Origin: CAWJLS01 sp963843755
GTDB taxonomy: Bacteria; Acidobacteriota; Thermoanaerobaculia; Multivoradales; DATKCC01
Reading direction: 5' to 3'
Assembly (NCBI GenBank): GCA_963843755.1
Contig: CAWJLS010000005.1
Coordinates: forward strand, 496,001 to 560,000
Length of the DNA stretch: 64,000 bases
Shown here: one piece after another, positions 36,050 through 43,921 of the stretch
How the letters are laid out: every line of letters starts with the position of its first letter
Numbering within the stretch: position 1 is the first letter of the stretch
The notes under the pieces: generated by a model
Databases searched by the model: none
The model's input: the letters and a program-made list of their open reading frames with translations, nothing else
Told to the model about the DNA's origin: nothing
Program-made: the position numbers and the translations under genes

Positions 36050-37815
36050 ACGGCATCCGCGGCAACTCCCGGCGTCTCTTCCACCTCCTCCCGGCGGCGT
36101 TTCTCCTCTCCCTGCTCGCCTCTCCGGCCCCAGCTCAGGACGTCCAGGGCGCCCAGGGTGGAGACGAAGGCGCGGCCCCGGCCTCGGCCTTCCAGCATGC
36201 GATCCACCTGGACGGCGGGCTCGACTGTGCCACCTGCCACCTCTCCGAAGGCGCGGAGGCGGTGACGATCCCGACGCAGCAGACCTGTTCCGACTGCCAC
36301 GCCGAGGGCGAGGTCACGGCGCCGCCGGCGCCGGCCCCGAAGAAGCACGAGTGGCTCTTCCCCCACGACGAGCACATCGCGGTCATCGATGACTGCACGA
36401 CCTGCCACGACACCAAGCGGCCGGTTCCCGTGGCGAAGCTGAAGATGTCGGACTGCCTCGCCTGTCACCAGGAGAACGGCGTCGAGCTCGGCTGCAAGGA
36501 CTGCCACACGCGGATCGACGCCAACACCCCGCCAGGCCCTGGCACTTTGCCTCTCCTCGATCACTCGCAGGATTGGGAGCAGCGCCACGGCGAGATCAGC
36601 AAAGTCGTCGGCGACCAGTGCGCGCTCTGTCACCAGGTGCCGCAGGACTGCAATTCCTGCCACCTCGACAAGCCGCCGCGCTCGCACACCCGCCTGTGGA
36701 AGATCAAGACCCACGGCCGCGAGGCAGAGGTCGATCGCCAGCGCTGCCAGGCCTGCCACCAGGACCAGAGCTTCTGCATCGAGTGCCACCAGGACACCCA
36801 GCCGCTCTCCCACACGCCGGTCTGGGGCGCGCTCGGCAACCAGCACTGCCAGAGCTGCCACCTGCCGCTGGCGGACACTGCGTGCTCGACCTGCCACGAC
36901 TCCATCGACCTGCACGAGACCGAGCGGCCGGCGTCCCACGTCCCGACCTGGGGTCAGCCGGCGAACCAGCACTGCCAGAGCTGTCATCTGCCGCTGGCCG
37001 ACAACTCGTGCGTGCTCTGCCACAAGACGCTGGAGGCGCACCAGACCGAGGCGCCGACCAACACCCACGTAGGCGGATGGGGCCAGCCGGCGAACAACCA
37101 CTGCAACAGTTGCCACCTGCCGCTGGCAGACAACTACTGCGCGGTCTGCCACACGAACGTGGACGCCCACAAGAGCCAGGCGCCGGCCAACACCCACGTC
37201 GGCGGCTGGGGAGAGCCCACGGACAACCACTGCCAGAGCTGCCACCTGCCGCTGTCGGACACCTACTGTGCGACCTGTCACGACGGAACGCCGTCGCACG
37301 AGTCGCCGCCGGCCTCCCACCGCGGAAGCTGGGGTCCGCCGGTGAACAACCACTGCAACAGTTGCCACCTGCCGCTGGCCGACACCTCCTGCGCCGTCTG
37401 CCACACCCAGGGCGATCTGCAGAAGCATCAGAACGCCCCGCCGCCGGCGACCCACGACGTCACCTGGGGCGGCCGCCTGAACCGGCACTGCCAGAGCTGC
37501 CACCTGCCGCTGTCGGACAACCTCTGCGCGGTCTGCCACCAGGACCTGTCGTCGCACGACGTGCCGCCGCCGTCGCACTCCGATCCGTACTGGAACCGGA
37601 CGCCGACGGTCAACCACTGCGAAAACTGTCACTTCCCGGTGGTCGACGAGAGCTGCAGCGTCTGCCATCGCAGGGACGACCACCCGAGCGCTCCGACGAT
37701 GCCGGAGACCCACGATCCCAACGCGGACTGCCTGTACTGCCACCCGGCGGCGCGGCCGACCAACCACCCGTTGACCGACATCGAGACCTGCCTGCGCTGC
37801 CACAAGCTGCCGTAG
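36046..37815 (+). CDS. Twenty-five-heme c-type cytochrome built from diheme repeats
   Basis: A 589-residue exported protein (signal peptide through about residue 31, PAPAQ). I count 25 CxxCH motifs between Cys61 and the C-terminus, about one heme per 21-24 residues, which is extreme density. From 36811 to 37710 the chain is seven near-identical modules of about 42 residues. Each starts with His-x-x-x-W and contains HCxSCHLPLADxxCxxCH plus another His, giving enough extra His for bis-His ligation. Close packing suggests a wire-like heme chain. The gene is translationally coupled to the barrel gene and followed by an intrinsic terminator. It could be periplasmic, outer-surface or filament forming; the sequence does not decide. 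Confidence 0.93.
   Translation: MNGIRGNSRRLFHLLPAAFLLSLLASPAPAQDVQGAQGGDEGAAPASAFQHAIHLDGGLDCATCHLSEGAEAVTIPTQQTCSDCHAEGEVTAPPAPAPKKHEWLFPHDEHIAVIDDCTTCHDTKRPVPVAKLKMSDCLACHQENGVELGCKDCHTRIDANTPPGPGTLPLLDHSQDWEQRHGEISKVVGDQCALCHQVPQDCNSCHLDKPPRSHTRLWKIKTHGREAEVDRQRCQACHQDQSFCIECHQDTQPLSHTPVWGALGNQHCQSCHLPLADTACSTCHDSIDLHETERPASHVPTWGQPANQHCQSCHLPLADNSCVLCHKTLEAHQTEAPTNTHVGGWGQPANNHCNSCHLPLADNYCAVCHTNVDAHKSQAPANTHVGGWGEPTDNHCQSCHLPLSDTYCATCHDGTPSHESPPASHRGSWGPPVNNHCNSCHLPLADTSCAVCHTQGDLQKHQNAPPPATHDVTWGGRLNRHCQSCHLPLSDNLCAVCHQDLSSHDVPPPSHSDPYWNRTPTVNHCENCHFPVVDESCSVCHRRDDHPSAPTMPETHDPNADCLYCHPAARPTNHPLTDIETCLRCHKLP
36811..37710 (+). repeat. Seven tandem diheme modules within the 25-heme gene
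   Basis: Units of about 120-135 bp, each encoding two CxxCH motifs. The first six share HCxSCHLPL(A/S)D; the seventh is diverged (HCENCHFPVVDESCSVCH). DNA similarity is high in the first six units, indicating recent duplication or gene conversion. Confidence 0.9.
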
Positions 37816-37839
37816 GAAGGACGGACCGCGCACGCTCTG

Positions 37840-37878
37840 TCCCGGGCCGGGAGCACTCCTGGCCCGGGATGTTTTGTC
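37840..37878 (+). terminator. Intrinsic terminator of the cytochrome operon
   Basis: TCCCGGGCC and GGCCCGGGA form a 9-bp stem extended inside by GGAG/CTCC, followed by TGTTTTGT. It lies 24 bases past the last cytochrome stop. Confidence 0.8.
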
Positions 37879-38009
37879 TCTGCCCCCAGGGCGCTCGCGA
37901 CGATCGGAGCGGGCGCCGACGCAGCCTTGAGGGAAGACCGTTTCCGAAATCGTTGGAGAGCCTACGGATCGAAGTGTCGAGGCTGTTCAAACGATCGAGG
38001 AGGTCGACG

Positions 38010-38315
38010 ATGCGTCAGCCAGTCCTCGCGAACGTCGCACGGGTCGCGCTGCTCGCGATCACCGTCCTCGGAGTGGGCTGTGCCCACCTCGCCGGGGCAC
38101 CGCCGCATCCGGGGTCGTCGACCCCGGTCGGAAACGGAACCGCAACCGAGGGGCCGACCCACAAGGTCCTGTGCAACTGCGCCTGTCTCGGTCTTCGGTA
38201 CACGTTCGACGTTCCACCCAGCGAGTGCAAGCAGCTCCGAGGAGCCGCGTGCCATCGCGGGGAGATGGAGGGAACGCTCGGCGATTGCCATCTGGAGGCC
38301 GTGCCGATCGAGTAG
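38010..38315 (+). CDS. Small Cys-rich lipoprotein
   Basis: A 101-residue protein of unknown function. The start at 38010 has GAGGAGGT about 7 bases upstream. A signal peptide with lipobox LGVGC predicts lipidation at Cys24. After a Pro/Gly/Thr linker the mature part has six Cys (LCNCACLG, SECKQL, AACHRG, GDCHLE), probably disulfide-bonded or metal-binding; no CxxCH is present. It lies about 130 bp past the terminator of the 25-heme gene, so it has a separate transcript. A link with the cytochromes is possible but unproven. Confidence 0.75.
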   Translation: MRQPVLANVARVALLAITVLGVGCAHLAGAPPHPGSSTPVGNGTATEGPTHKVLCNCACLGLRYTFDVPPSECKQLRGAACHRGEMEGTLGDCHLEAVPIE

Positions 38316-38349
38316 GTGCGGGGCTCGCCCCTGCCGGTCTCTCTCGGGC

Positions 38350-38988
38350 TCAGGCGGGGCGCCGCCCCGAGCGGTCCGGATCGAGACGGCAGGTACGCCA
38401 GCTCTCGACAAGGGCGGCGGTGACGGCGAGCGCCACGGTGATTCCCCACATGGCGAATGAGGCGAGGGGCGGAACGACGAGACTGGTCGAGAGCCCGACC
38501 AGGCCGCCCCAGAAGAGAATCCGGCCGAGCGTGCGATGCGCCCGGTCCCAGGCGAGGCGGCTCTGGGTCGTCCAGGGGACGCGGATCCCCATGGCACTGC
38601 CGGGCTTCAGCTTACCGATGCCGGCGCCCTTGAGTGCGATCACGATCCAGAGCAGGAGGGAGAACCCGCGGACCGTGGCGGCGGCTGCGGGGACGATGTC
38701 CGGCACGATGCGATAGGCGGCGACGACCAGCGTGCCGAGCGCGATCACCGCCAGGACGGCCACGCGCGAGGCGAAGACCCAGGATGCCGCGCCGCGATTC
38801 GGCGGACTCCGGAGGATCTTCCTCTGGTTCGCGACGAACAGCGCGGTCACGAGCAAGAAATAGCCGTCCGAGGAGCGGAGGAGACCGCCGGTCATCCAGA
38901 GGCTGGCGTAGATGGCGATCTGGAACGCCATCAGGATCAATCCCGCCCTCTCCAGGAAGTCGAAGTCTCGGGCTGTTTCATCCGTCAT
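38350..38988 (-). CDS. SdpI family membrane protein
   Basis: A 212-residue protein with six hydrophobic segments. The C-terminal part carries the SdpI signature MGIRVPWTTQSRLAWDRAH followed by GRILFWGG. In Bacillus, SdpI gives immunity to the SdpC toxin and sequesters SdpR; elsewhere the pair is of unknown role. The ATG at 38988 overlaps the sdpR-like stop (ATGA), so the two are cotranslated. No SdpC-like toxin gene is near. Confidence 0.88.
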   Translation of the reverse strand: MTDETARDFDFLERAGLILMAFQIAIYASLWMTGGLLRSSDGYFLLVTALFVANQRKILRSPPNRGAASWVFASRVAVLAVIALGTLVVAAYRIVPDIVPAAAATVRGFSLLLWIVIALKGAGIGKLKPGSAMGIRVPWTTQSRLAWDRAHRTLGRILFWGGLVGLSTSLVVPPLASFAMWGITVALAVTAALVESWRTCRLDPDRSGRRPA

Positions 38989-39302
38989 ACCGGTTTCCTC
39001 CTCAGCTTTGTCCGCGCAGTGGTGCCACCGTCGCGCTCGAGATCTCCCGCTTTCATCATGCCGAGCAGGAAGCCGACCGCTTCTTCGGCGGCCGAGATGT
39101 TGAGGCGGTAGCGCACCGTATTGCCGTCGCGTTCGGCCTCGACCAGATCCGCCTCCTTGAGCACCGTCAGATGGCCCGTGACCGAGGGCCACGCCATGTC
39201 GAACTCGGCGGCGATCTCCCCGGAGGCGAGCGGCCCCGCCTGGAGCATTGCGACGATCTTGCGCCGTGCCGGATGGCTCAGGGCTTTGAAGATCTTGTTC
39301 AT
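38985..39302 (-). CDS. SdpR-like ArsR-family autorepressor
   Basis: A 105-residue winged-helix protein: MNKIFKALSHPARRKIVAML, SGEIAAEFDMAWPSVTGHLTVL (recognition helix region) and ERDGNTVRYRLN (wing). It lacks the metal-binding Cys box of ArsR/SmtB. The start is the ATG 39302. A perfect 12-bp palindrome lies 9 bases upstream and is likely its own operator. It probably represses itself and the coupled sdpI-like gene. Confidence 0.9.
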   Translation of the reverse strand: MNKIFKALSHPARRKIVAMLQAGPLASGEIAAEFDMAWPSVTGHLTVLKEADLVEAERDGNTVRYRLNISAAEEAVGFLLGMMKAGDLERDGGTTARTKLRRKPV

Positions 39303-39310
39303 AGGTCGTA

Positions 39311-39322
39311 TCCTAATTAGGA
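39311..39322. promoter_or_regulatory. Palindromic operator at the sdpR-like gene
   Basis: TCCTAATTAGGA is a perfect palindrome, AT-rich against a very GC-rich background. On the minus strand its AGGA half also serves as the likely Shine-Dalgarno, so repressor binding would cover the translation start region. Confidence 0.65.
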
Positions 39323-39362
39323 AAGATCCGAATTGCAAGTCCGCGCGTCACCAGAGGAGCCC

Positions 39363-39719
39363 TCAGCGCCACGACCGCCGCTGCGGCGAAGGCCGTGGCC
39401 GGAACCAGTCGCGGCGTGTTGTCCAGGGCGGAAGGTGCCAGAACCCCCAGACGACTCCGAGAATCGCGGAGCTGAGGAGGGCCCACCAGCTACGCGTTCC
39501 GATCCGGGCCCCGGTGCCACGCAGGCGATCCAGGACGATGGCCGCCAGGGCGGGCCCGAATCCCAGGCCGATGATGGCCTTTTCGAGAGCCCAGTCGCCT
39601 CTCGTCAGAAGCGGAGCCAGAAACCAGACCGACCAAGTGATGGGGAAGCACATCAAGACGTAGGCCACGACCGGATGGGCTGTCAGGGTGGACGGCGGTG
39701 GCTCTTGATGGCCCTCCAT
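39363..39719 (-). pseudogene. Broken CPBP-family intramembrane protease gene
   Basis: The N-terminus (HPVVAYVLMCFPITWSVWF, LGFGPALAAIVLDRL) looks like a CPBP/CAAX protease. The reading then jumps straight to AILGVVWGFWHLPPW, the second motif. The EExxR catalytic helix and one or more membrane segments between them are missing, and the C-terminus ends early in Arg-rich sequence. An internal deletion plus 3' truncation or frameshift is the simplest explanation. It lies 60 bp upstream of the sdpR-like gene. Confidence 0.7.
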
Positions 39720-39840
39720 GGGGGTCTCCCGTGCGATCCGAGCGGCTGGCCCCCGGGGCTTGGCCGGGGCCCTCCGCTACTACGGACGGTGCGGGGAGAC
39801 CTGACGTCGAACCTGCGGCGCGCTGCCCGCCGCCGGCGCC

Positions 39841-40428
39841 CTACTGTGCCAGGAAGCTGTGGACTCCGTCGATCAGCATCTGGATGGCGACCGTCACCAG
39901 CACCATGCCCATCAGCCGCTCGACGGCGATCAGTCCCCGGGTGCCGAAGAAACGGCGCATGCCGCTGGCGAAGTAGATGATGACGGCGGTGACCAGCCAG
40001 GCGAGCAGGAGGGCGAGGAACCACTCCGGCCAGCGGGTCGGCTCACGGCTCATCAGTAGGAGCTCGGTGGCGAAGGTCGACGGTCCGGCGACGTAGGGGA
40101 TCGCGAGCGGCACGATGAACGGCTCGCCCTCGGACTCCTCGCGGAGCGACCGGTCGGGCGTCGGGAAGATCATCCGCAGGGCGATCAGCAGGAGGATGAC
40201 GCCGCCGGCCAGGCTCAGGGCCGGCTCCGAGATGCCGAGGAGCGCCAGGGCGTAGCGTCCGGCGAACAGGAAGACGACCAGCACGCCGAGGGCGATCACC
40301 AGCTCCCGAAAGACGACCCGCTTCTGACGCGCCGGAGCGACCTGGGTCAGCGTCGCCAGGAAGAACGGCACGTTGCCGAGCGGGTCCATCACCAGGAAGA
40401 GCAGGACGGCGGCGGAGAGAACGGTCAT
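39841..40428 (-). CDS. MarC family integral membrane protein
   Basis: A 195-residue protein with six hydrophobic helices. The MarC/YhgN hallmarks are LFLVMDPLGNVPFFLATL near the N-terminus and VPLAIPYVAGPSTFATELLL in the middle. The family is named for the mar locus, but its transport role is unproven; some members are annotated as neutral amino acid transporters. The start lies 3 bp after the stop of the DUF5946-like gene, suggesting an operon. Confidence 0.9.
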   Translation of the reverse strand: MTVLSAAVLLFLVMDPLGNVPFFLATLTQVAPARQKRVVFRELVIALGVLVVFLFAGRYALALLGISEPALSLAGGVILLLIALRMIFPTPDRSLREESEGEPFIVPLAIPYVAGPSTFATELLLMSREPTRWPEWFLALLLAWLVTAVIIYFASGMRRFFGTRGLIAVERLMGMVLVTVAIQMLIDGVHSFLAQ

Positions 40429-40431
40429 GGC

Positions 40432-40860
40432 TCAAGAGATCCCGTACTGCTGAAGCAGCTCGACCACGGTCGGCTCGCTCGATCGGAACGATTTCCACAC
40501 CGATTCGCACCAGGCGTCGATGGCCCGGTCGCGCTCGGGTCCGGGCGGTGCCGCCATGACCTCGCGGGCGGTCATCGAGCCGCGGTCGGACGGCAGGGGG
40601 AAGGAGGGCCACTCCCGCTTCCGCTTCGCCAGCGTCATGTGGACGCGCTGCACCTGGCGGCCCGAGACCCCCTTCTCGACGTGCAGGTAGAGGCCGACGA
40701 GGGCGAACGTCAGGGCGATGGGCTTAGTCGTGGCGGTCGCGTGTTGGGCGGCCCATGCGTCGACGACGAGTTGATGGATGAACTCCGGACCGCCGTGCCC
40801 CAGGGAGTAGTACTGGAGCTGCTCGTAGGCCTGCTCCTCGGCCGGGTCCAGGTGTGCCAT
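40432..40860 (-). CDS. DUF5946-like protein
   Basis: A 142-residue soluble protein that resembles the uncharacterised DUF5946 family. Recognisable parts are the N-terminal YYSLGHGGPEFIHQLVVDAWA, KPIALTFALVGLYLHVEKG and the WPSFPLP segment. No catalytic motif is apparent. It starts at ATG 40860 and is the first gene of a short unit with marC. A TATGAT-like -10 (minus strand, about 40901-40906) is plausible for the pair. Confidence 0.7.
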   Translation of the reverse strand: MAHLDPAEEQAYEQLQYYSLGHGGPEFIHQLVVDAWAAQHATATTKPIALTFALVGLYLHVEKGVSGRQVQRVHMTLAKRKREWPSFPLPSDRGSMTAREVMAAPPGPERDRAIDAWCESVWKSFRSSEPTVVELLQQYGIS

Positions 40861-41076
40861 GGGTTCGCGTTCTCGAGTCGTTGACGTTTCGCTCGGCCGG
40901 ATCATAGAGCACAACGCGCGGAGCGTCCGCCGCGCGGAGAGTGAGCCGCCGACCGTGACCGTGCGGTCACGGAGTCGCCGCGGCACGGTCGCATGGGTGT
41001 CAGAGACTCCGAGGCTGGAATCCGGGCGCCGTCATGGGAGGCGTGACGGCTCCGCGAGATCCAGCAAGGAGACCCG

Positions 41077-41523
41077 ATGAACCCTGGCACCTTTCTCGTC
41101 CTCTGCACCGGCAACTCGTGCCGCAGCCAGATGGCGGAAGCATTCCTCCGGCAGCGCCTCGGCGATCGCATGCCCGTGGCGAGCGCCGGCACGGCGCCGG
41201 AAGACGAGGTTCACCCCTTCGCCATCCAGGTGATGGCGGAGAAGGGGTTCGACCTTCGGAGCCACCGGACGAAGGATCTGCGCGAGTTCCTGGGGAAGAC
41301 CCGCGTCCACACGGTCGCCACGGTCTGTGACCGCGCCGCCGAGAGCTGCCCGACGATCTGGCCGGGAGCCTTCCGGCGAACCCATGCGCCGTTCGAAGAC
41401 CCCGCCGCGGCCACCGGCTCGCCGCAGGAGCGCCTGGCGGCCTTTCGCCGAGTGCGCGACGCGATCGAGGCACAGGCCGACGCGTGGGTGGCCGAGCTCG
41501 AAGCCCAGGGAGATCTCGGGTGA
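41077..41523 (+). CDS. arsC: Arsenate reductase, low-molecular-weight phosphatase type
   Basis: Reduces arsenate to arsenite through a Cys relay regenerated by thioredoxin or a similar thiol. The 148 residues carry the P-loop LCTGNSCRSQMAEAFL (nucleophile Cys with CX5R) and later Cys in TVCDRAAESCP, as in the thioredoxin-linked class. KGFDLRSHRTKDL and WPGAF(R) are also typical. The stop overlaps the aquaporin GTG start (GTGA), an arrangement that pairs arsenate reduction with arsenite exit. Confidence 0.92.
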   Translation: MNPGTFLVLCTGNSCRSQMAEAFLRQRLGDRMPVASAGTAPEDEVHPFAIQVMAEKGFDLRSHRTKDLREFLGKTRVHTVATVCDRAAESCPTIWPGAFRRTHAPFEDPAAATGSPQERLAAFRRVRDAIEAQADAWVAELEAQGDLG

Positions 41524-42206
41524 AGTCGACGCTCGGACAACGGATCTTCGCCGAAGCGCTGGGGACGTTCTCGCTGGTCGTCGCCGGCTGCGGCGCGATC
41601 GCCGTCGACGCGCGGACCGGCGCCCTCGGTCACGTCGGCGTCTCCCTGACCTTCGGCCTCGTGGTCAGCGTGATGGTGGCGGCCCTGGGGCACGTCTCGG
41701 GCGCTCACATCAACCCGGCCGTCACCGTCGCCTTCGCCTTCTTCCGCCACTTCCCGTGGCGTGAGGTGCCGGGGTACGTCGCGGCCCAGCTCGTCGGTGC
41801 CGTGGCCGCCGCCGGCACGCTCCGAGTCCTCCTGGGACGTGGCGACGCGCCCCTGGGAGCGACCGTCCCGGCGGGAACGGCGCTCCAGTCGCTCGGGTTC
41901 GAGATCCTGCTGACGGCCGGTCTGATGTTCGTGATCACGGCCGTGGCGACCGACAGCCGGGCGGTGGGCGAGCTGGCGGCGCTTTCGATCGGGGCGACGG
42001 TCGCCGTCGGTGCGCTCTGGGGAGGGCCGATCAGCGGTGCGTCGATGAACCCGGCGCGCTCGTTCGGCCCGGCGCTGCTCTCCGGGGCCTGGACCGGTCA
42101 TTGGATCTACTGGGCCGGCCCGATCGCCGGCGCGCTGCTGGGTGCCGGTGCCTACCAGCTCCTCCACGCACCGCCGGCGGTCGCCGTCTCGTCGCCGGAG
42201 GCCTGA
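41520..42206 (+). CDS. MIP/aquaporin channel, likely arsenite exit route
   Basis: A 228-residue major intrinsic protein with six helices and two NPA boxes (SGAHINPAVT and SGASMNPARS). It starts at GTG 41520 overlapping arsC. In rhizobia an aquaglyceroporin (AqpS) replaces ArsB for arsenite efflux beside arsC; the same role is inferred from context. Selectivity (water, glycerol or arsenite) cannot be fixed from the motifs. No ArsR-type regulator adjoins the pair. Confidence 0.92.
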   Translation: MKSTLGQRIFAEALGTFSLVVAGCGAIAVDARTGALGHVGVSLTFGLVVSVMVAALGHVSGAHINPAVTVAFAFFRHFPWREVPGYVAAQLVGAVAAAGTLRVLLGRGDAPLGATVPAGTALQSLGFEILLTAGLMFVITAVATDSRAVGELAALSIGATVAVGALWGGPISGASMNPARSFGPALLSGAWTGHWIYWAGPIAGALLGAGAYQLLHAPPAVAVSSPEA

Positions 42207-42359
42207 CGCGGTCAGACGCAGGGCCTGCGCCGACGGGCTGGTCGGCGACCACCGAATCGAGGAGAGACGACAGTCCGGCGCGGATCTGGGCTGGCGTTTC
42301 ACACGCCGGTGCCCGAAGTCCGGGGAGCTCAGTCGAGCCCGACGATACACTGAGCGCCC

Positions 42360-43208
42360 ATGCCGATCCGGATCGAGCAGCACGACTCGCCGCTGGGGCG
42401 GTGGCGGCTCGCCCGCTGGCAGCCGGCTCACCTCGCGGGGGTGGTCGAGGCGCTCTGGTACTTCGAGGGCCGGCTGACGGTTCTGCGCGAACGGCACTTC
42501 CCCGACGGGCGGCTGCCGTTGGTCGTCCACCTCGGCCCTGTGTACCACCAGGTGACCGGGGACGGGCTGGAGCGCTTCAGCCCCGCCTGCCTCTCCGGGC
42601 TGGCGCTGGTCTCCGACGTGATCGAGGCGCCGGCGGAGCCTTCGGCCGTGCTCGGCATGCATCTGCTCCCCGCCGGTGCGTTTCGCATCCTCGGCCGACC
42701 GCTCCACGACCTGACCGGGATCACCGTCGACCTCCGGGACGTGGTGGGCGGTGACGCGGACGAGCTCCTCGACCGCTGCGGCGCCGCGCCGACTCCGGAA
42801 GCACGGCTACGGGCGGCCGCGGCCTGGATGGAGGAGCGACTCGCGCGTCACGACCGGTCCGATTCGGCCGTCACCTGGATGGCCGGTGAGATCGAACGGC
42901 GCTCCGGTGCCGTGTCGATCACCCGCCTGCGCGAGCGCACCGGCTGGTCGAAGAGCCGGCTCGCGACCGTCTTCCGGGAGCAGATGGGGGTCAGCCCGAA
43001 GACCTTCGCCCGCATCGTCCGCTTCCGCAAAGTGCTCGAGAGGGTCAGCCACGGCGACCCGCTCGCGGACGTGGCGCTCGCCGCCGGCTACTTCGATCAG
43101 CCCCACTTCAACGCCGAGTTCCGTGCCTTCTCGGGCTTTACCCCCACCGAGTACCGGGAGCGGTCGCGGTTCCCCGAGAGCCTGAACCTGCCCGAGTCGG
43201 CGGCCTGA
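42360..43208 (+). CDS. AraC-family transcriptional regulator
   Basis: A 282-residue regulator with an N-terminal DUF6597-like sensing domain (LVVHLGPVY, LGMHLLPAGAFRILG) and a C-terminal AraC helix-turn-helix pair. ITRLRERTGWSKSRLATVFREQMGVSPKTF is the first helix-turn-helix, of which the core is SKSRLATVFREQMG. DVALAAGYFDQPHFNAEFRAFSG holds the second. The adjacent VOC gene 115 bp downstream on the same strand may be a target. Confidence 0.92.
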   Translation: MPIRIEQHDSPLGRWRLARWQPAHLAGVVEALWYFEGRLTVLRERHFPDGRLPLVVHLGPVYHQVTGDGLERFSPACLSGLALVSDVIEAPAEPSAVLGMHLLPAGAFRILGRPLHDLTGITVDLRDVVGGDADELLDRCGAAPTPEARLRAAAAWMEERLARHDRSDSAVTWMAGEIERRSGAVSITRLRERTGWSKSRLATVFREQMGVSPKTFARIVRFRKVLERVSHGDPLADVALAAGYFDQPHFNAEFRAFSGFTPTEYRERSRFPESLNLPESAA

Positions 43209-43323
43209 TCTCCTGATCGCGGTCCGGACGTTTTTCCAAGACGGGCGCCGAAACGGGCCGTATCGTGGATGGCGTCCGGCGGATGGTCCCGCCGGAACCG
43301 AACCCTGAACCGGAGGAGACCCC

Positions 43324-43785
43324 ATGAGCGACCGTGTACGACCGATCCCGGACGGCTACCACACCGTCACCCCCTATCTCCTGGTGGGCGACGCCGAGGG
43401 CCTGATCGACTTCCTGGAACGCGGCCTGGGCGCCACGCTGCTCAGCCGCCACGACGGGCCGGACGGGCGCATGATGCACGCGGCGCTCCAGCTCGGCGAC
43501 TCGAAGCTGATGATGGGCCAGGCGTCGGAGGAGTGGTCGCCCATGCCGGCCATGATCCACCTCTACGTCGAGGACGCCGACGCGCTGTTCCGCCAGGCGG
43601 TGGCCGCCGGAGCGCGGGTGCTGCGTGAGCCCGAGGACCAGGTCTACGGCGACCGCTCGGGCGGCGTGGTAGACCCGTGCGGCAACCAGTGGTGGATCTC
43701 GACCCACGTCGAGGACGTGTCGGAGGAGGAGATGACCAGCCGCCACGAAGGGGCGTCGGAGACGGGCGCGGCCGGCGACGGATAG
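43324..43785 (+). CDS. VOC / PhnB-like glyoxalase-family protein
   Basis: A 153-residue protein of the PhnB-like VOC group: VTPYLLVGDAEGLIDFLERGLGA, HAALQLGDSKLMMG, IHLYVEDADALFRQAVAAGA and YGDRSGGVVDPCGNQWWISTH are the standard segments. Function in this group is generally unknown (resistance or demethylation-like roles have been suggested). GGAGG sits 8 bases before the ATG. The C-terminal 20 residues are hydrophilic and low-complexity. Confidence 0.88.
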   Translation: MSDRVRPIPDGYHTVTPYLLVGDAEGLIDFLERGLGATLLSRHDGPDGRMMHAALQLGDSKLMMGQASEEWSPMPAMIHLYVEDADALFRQAVAAGARVLREPEDQVYGDRSGGVVDPCGNQWWISTHVEDVSEEEMTSRHEGASETGAAGDG

Positions 43786-43840
43786 GGGGAGGAGTCGTCG
43801 ACCGCGCATGGCGGGACGATCATACGACGGGGGACGACCG

Positions 43841-43870
43841 GGCTGGATCGGGCTGGATCGGGCTGGATCG
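43841..43870. repeat. Three tandem copies of a 10-bp unit
   Basis: GGCTGGATCG repeats three times in the short convergent gap between the VOC and acetyltransferase genes. No coding role is evident. Confidence 0.85.
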
Positions 43871-43921
43871 AAGCGGTCCGGTGCCGGTCGTTCAGGCCCC
43901 GACCGGGCAGGCCTCACCGGG

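Noticed and set aside
36811..37710. CRISPR or non-coding tandem repeat
   Set aside because: The period is in codon frame and encodes repeated diheme motifs in an intact gene.
37900..38009. A third sigma54 promoter before the small lipoprotein
   Set aside because: GG and GC can be found at the right spacing (near 37914), but the surrounding bases do not match the consensus.
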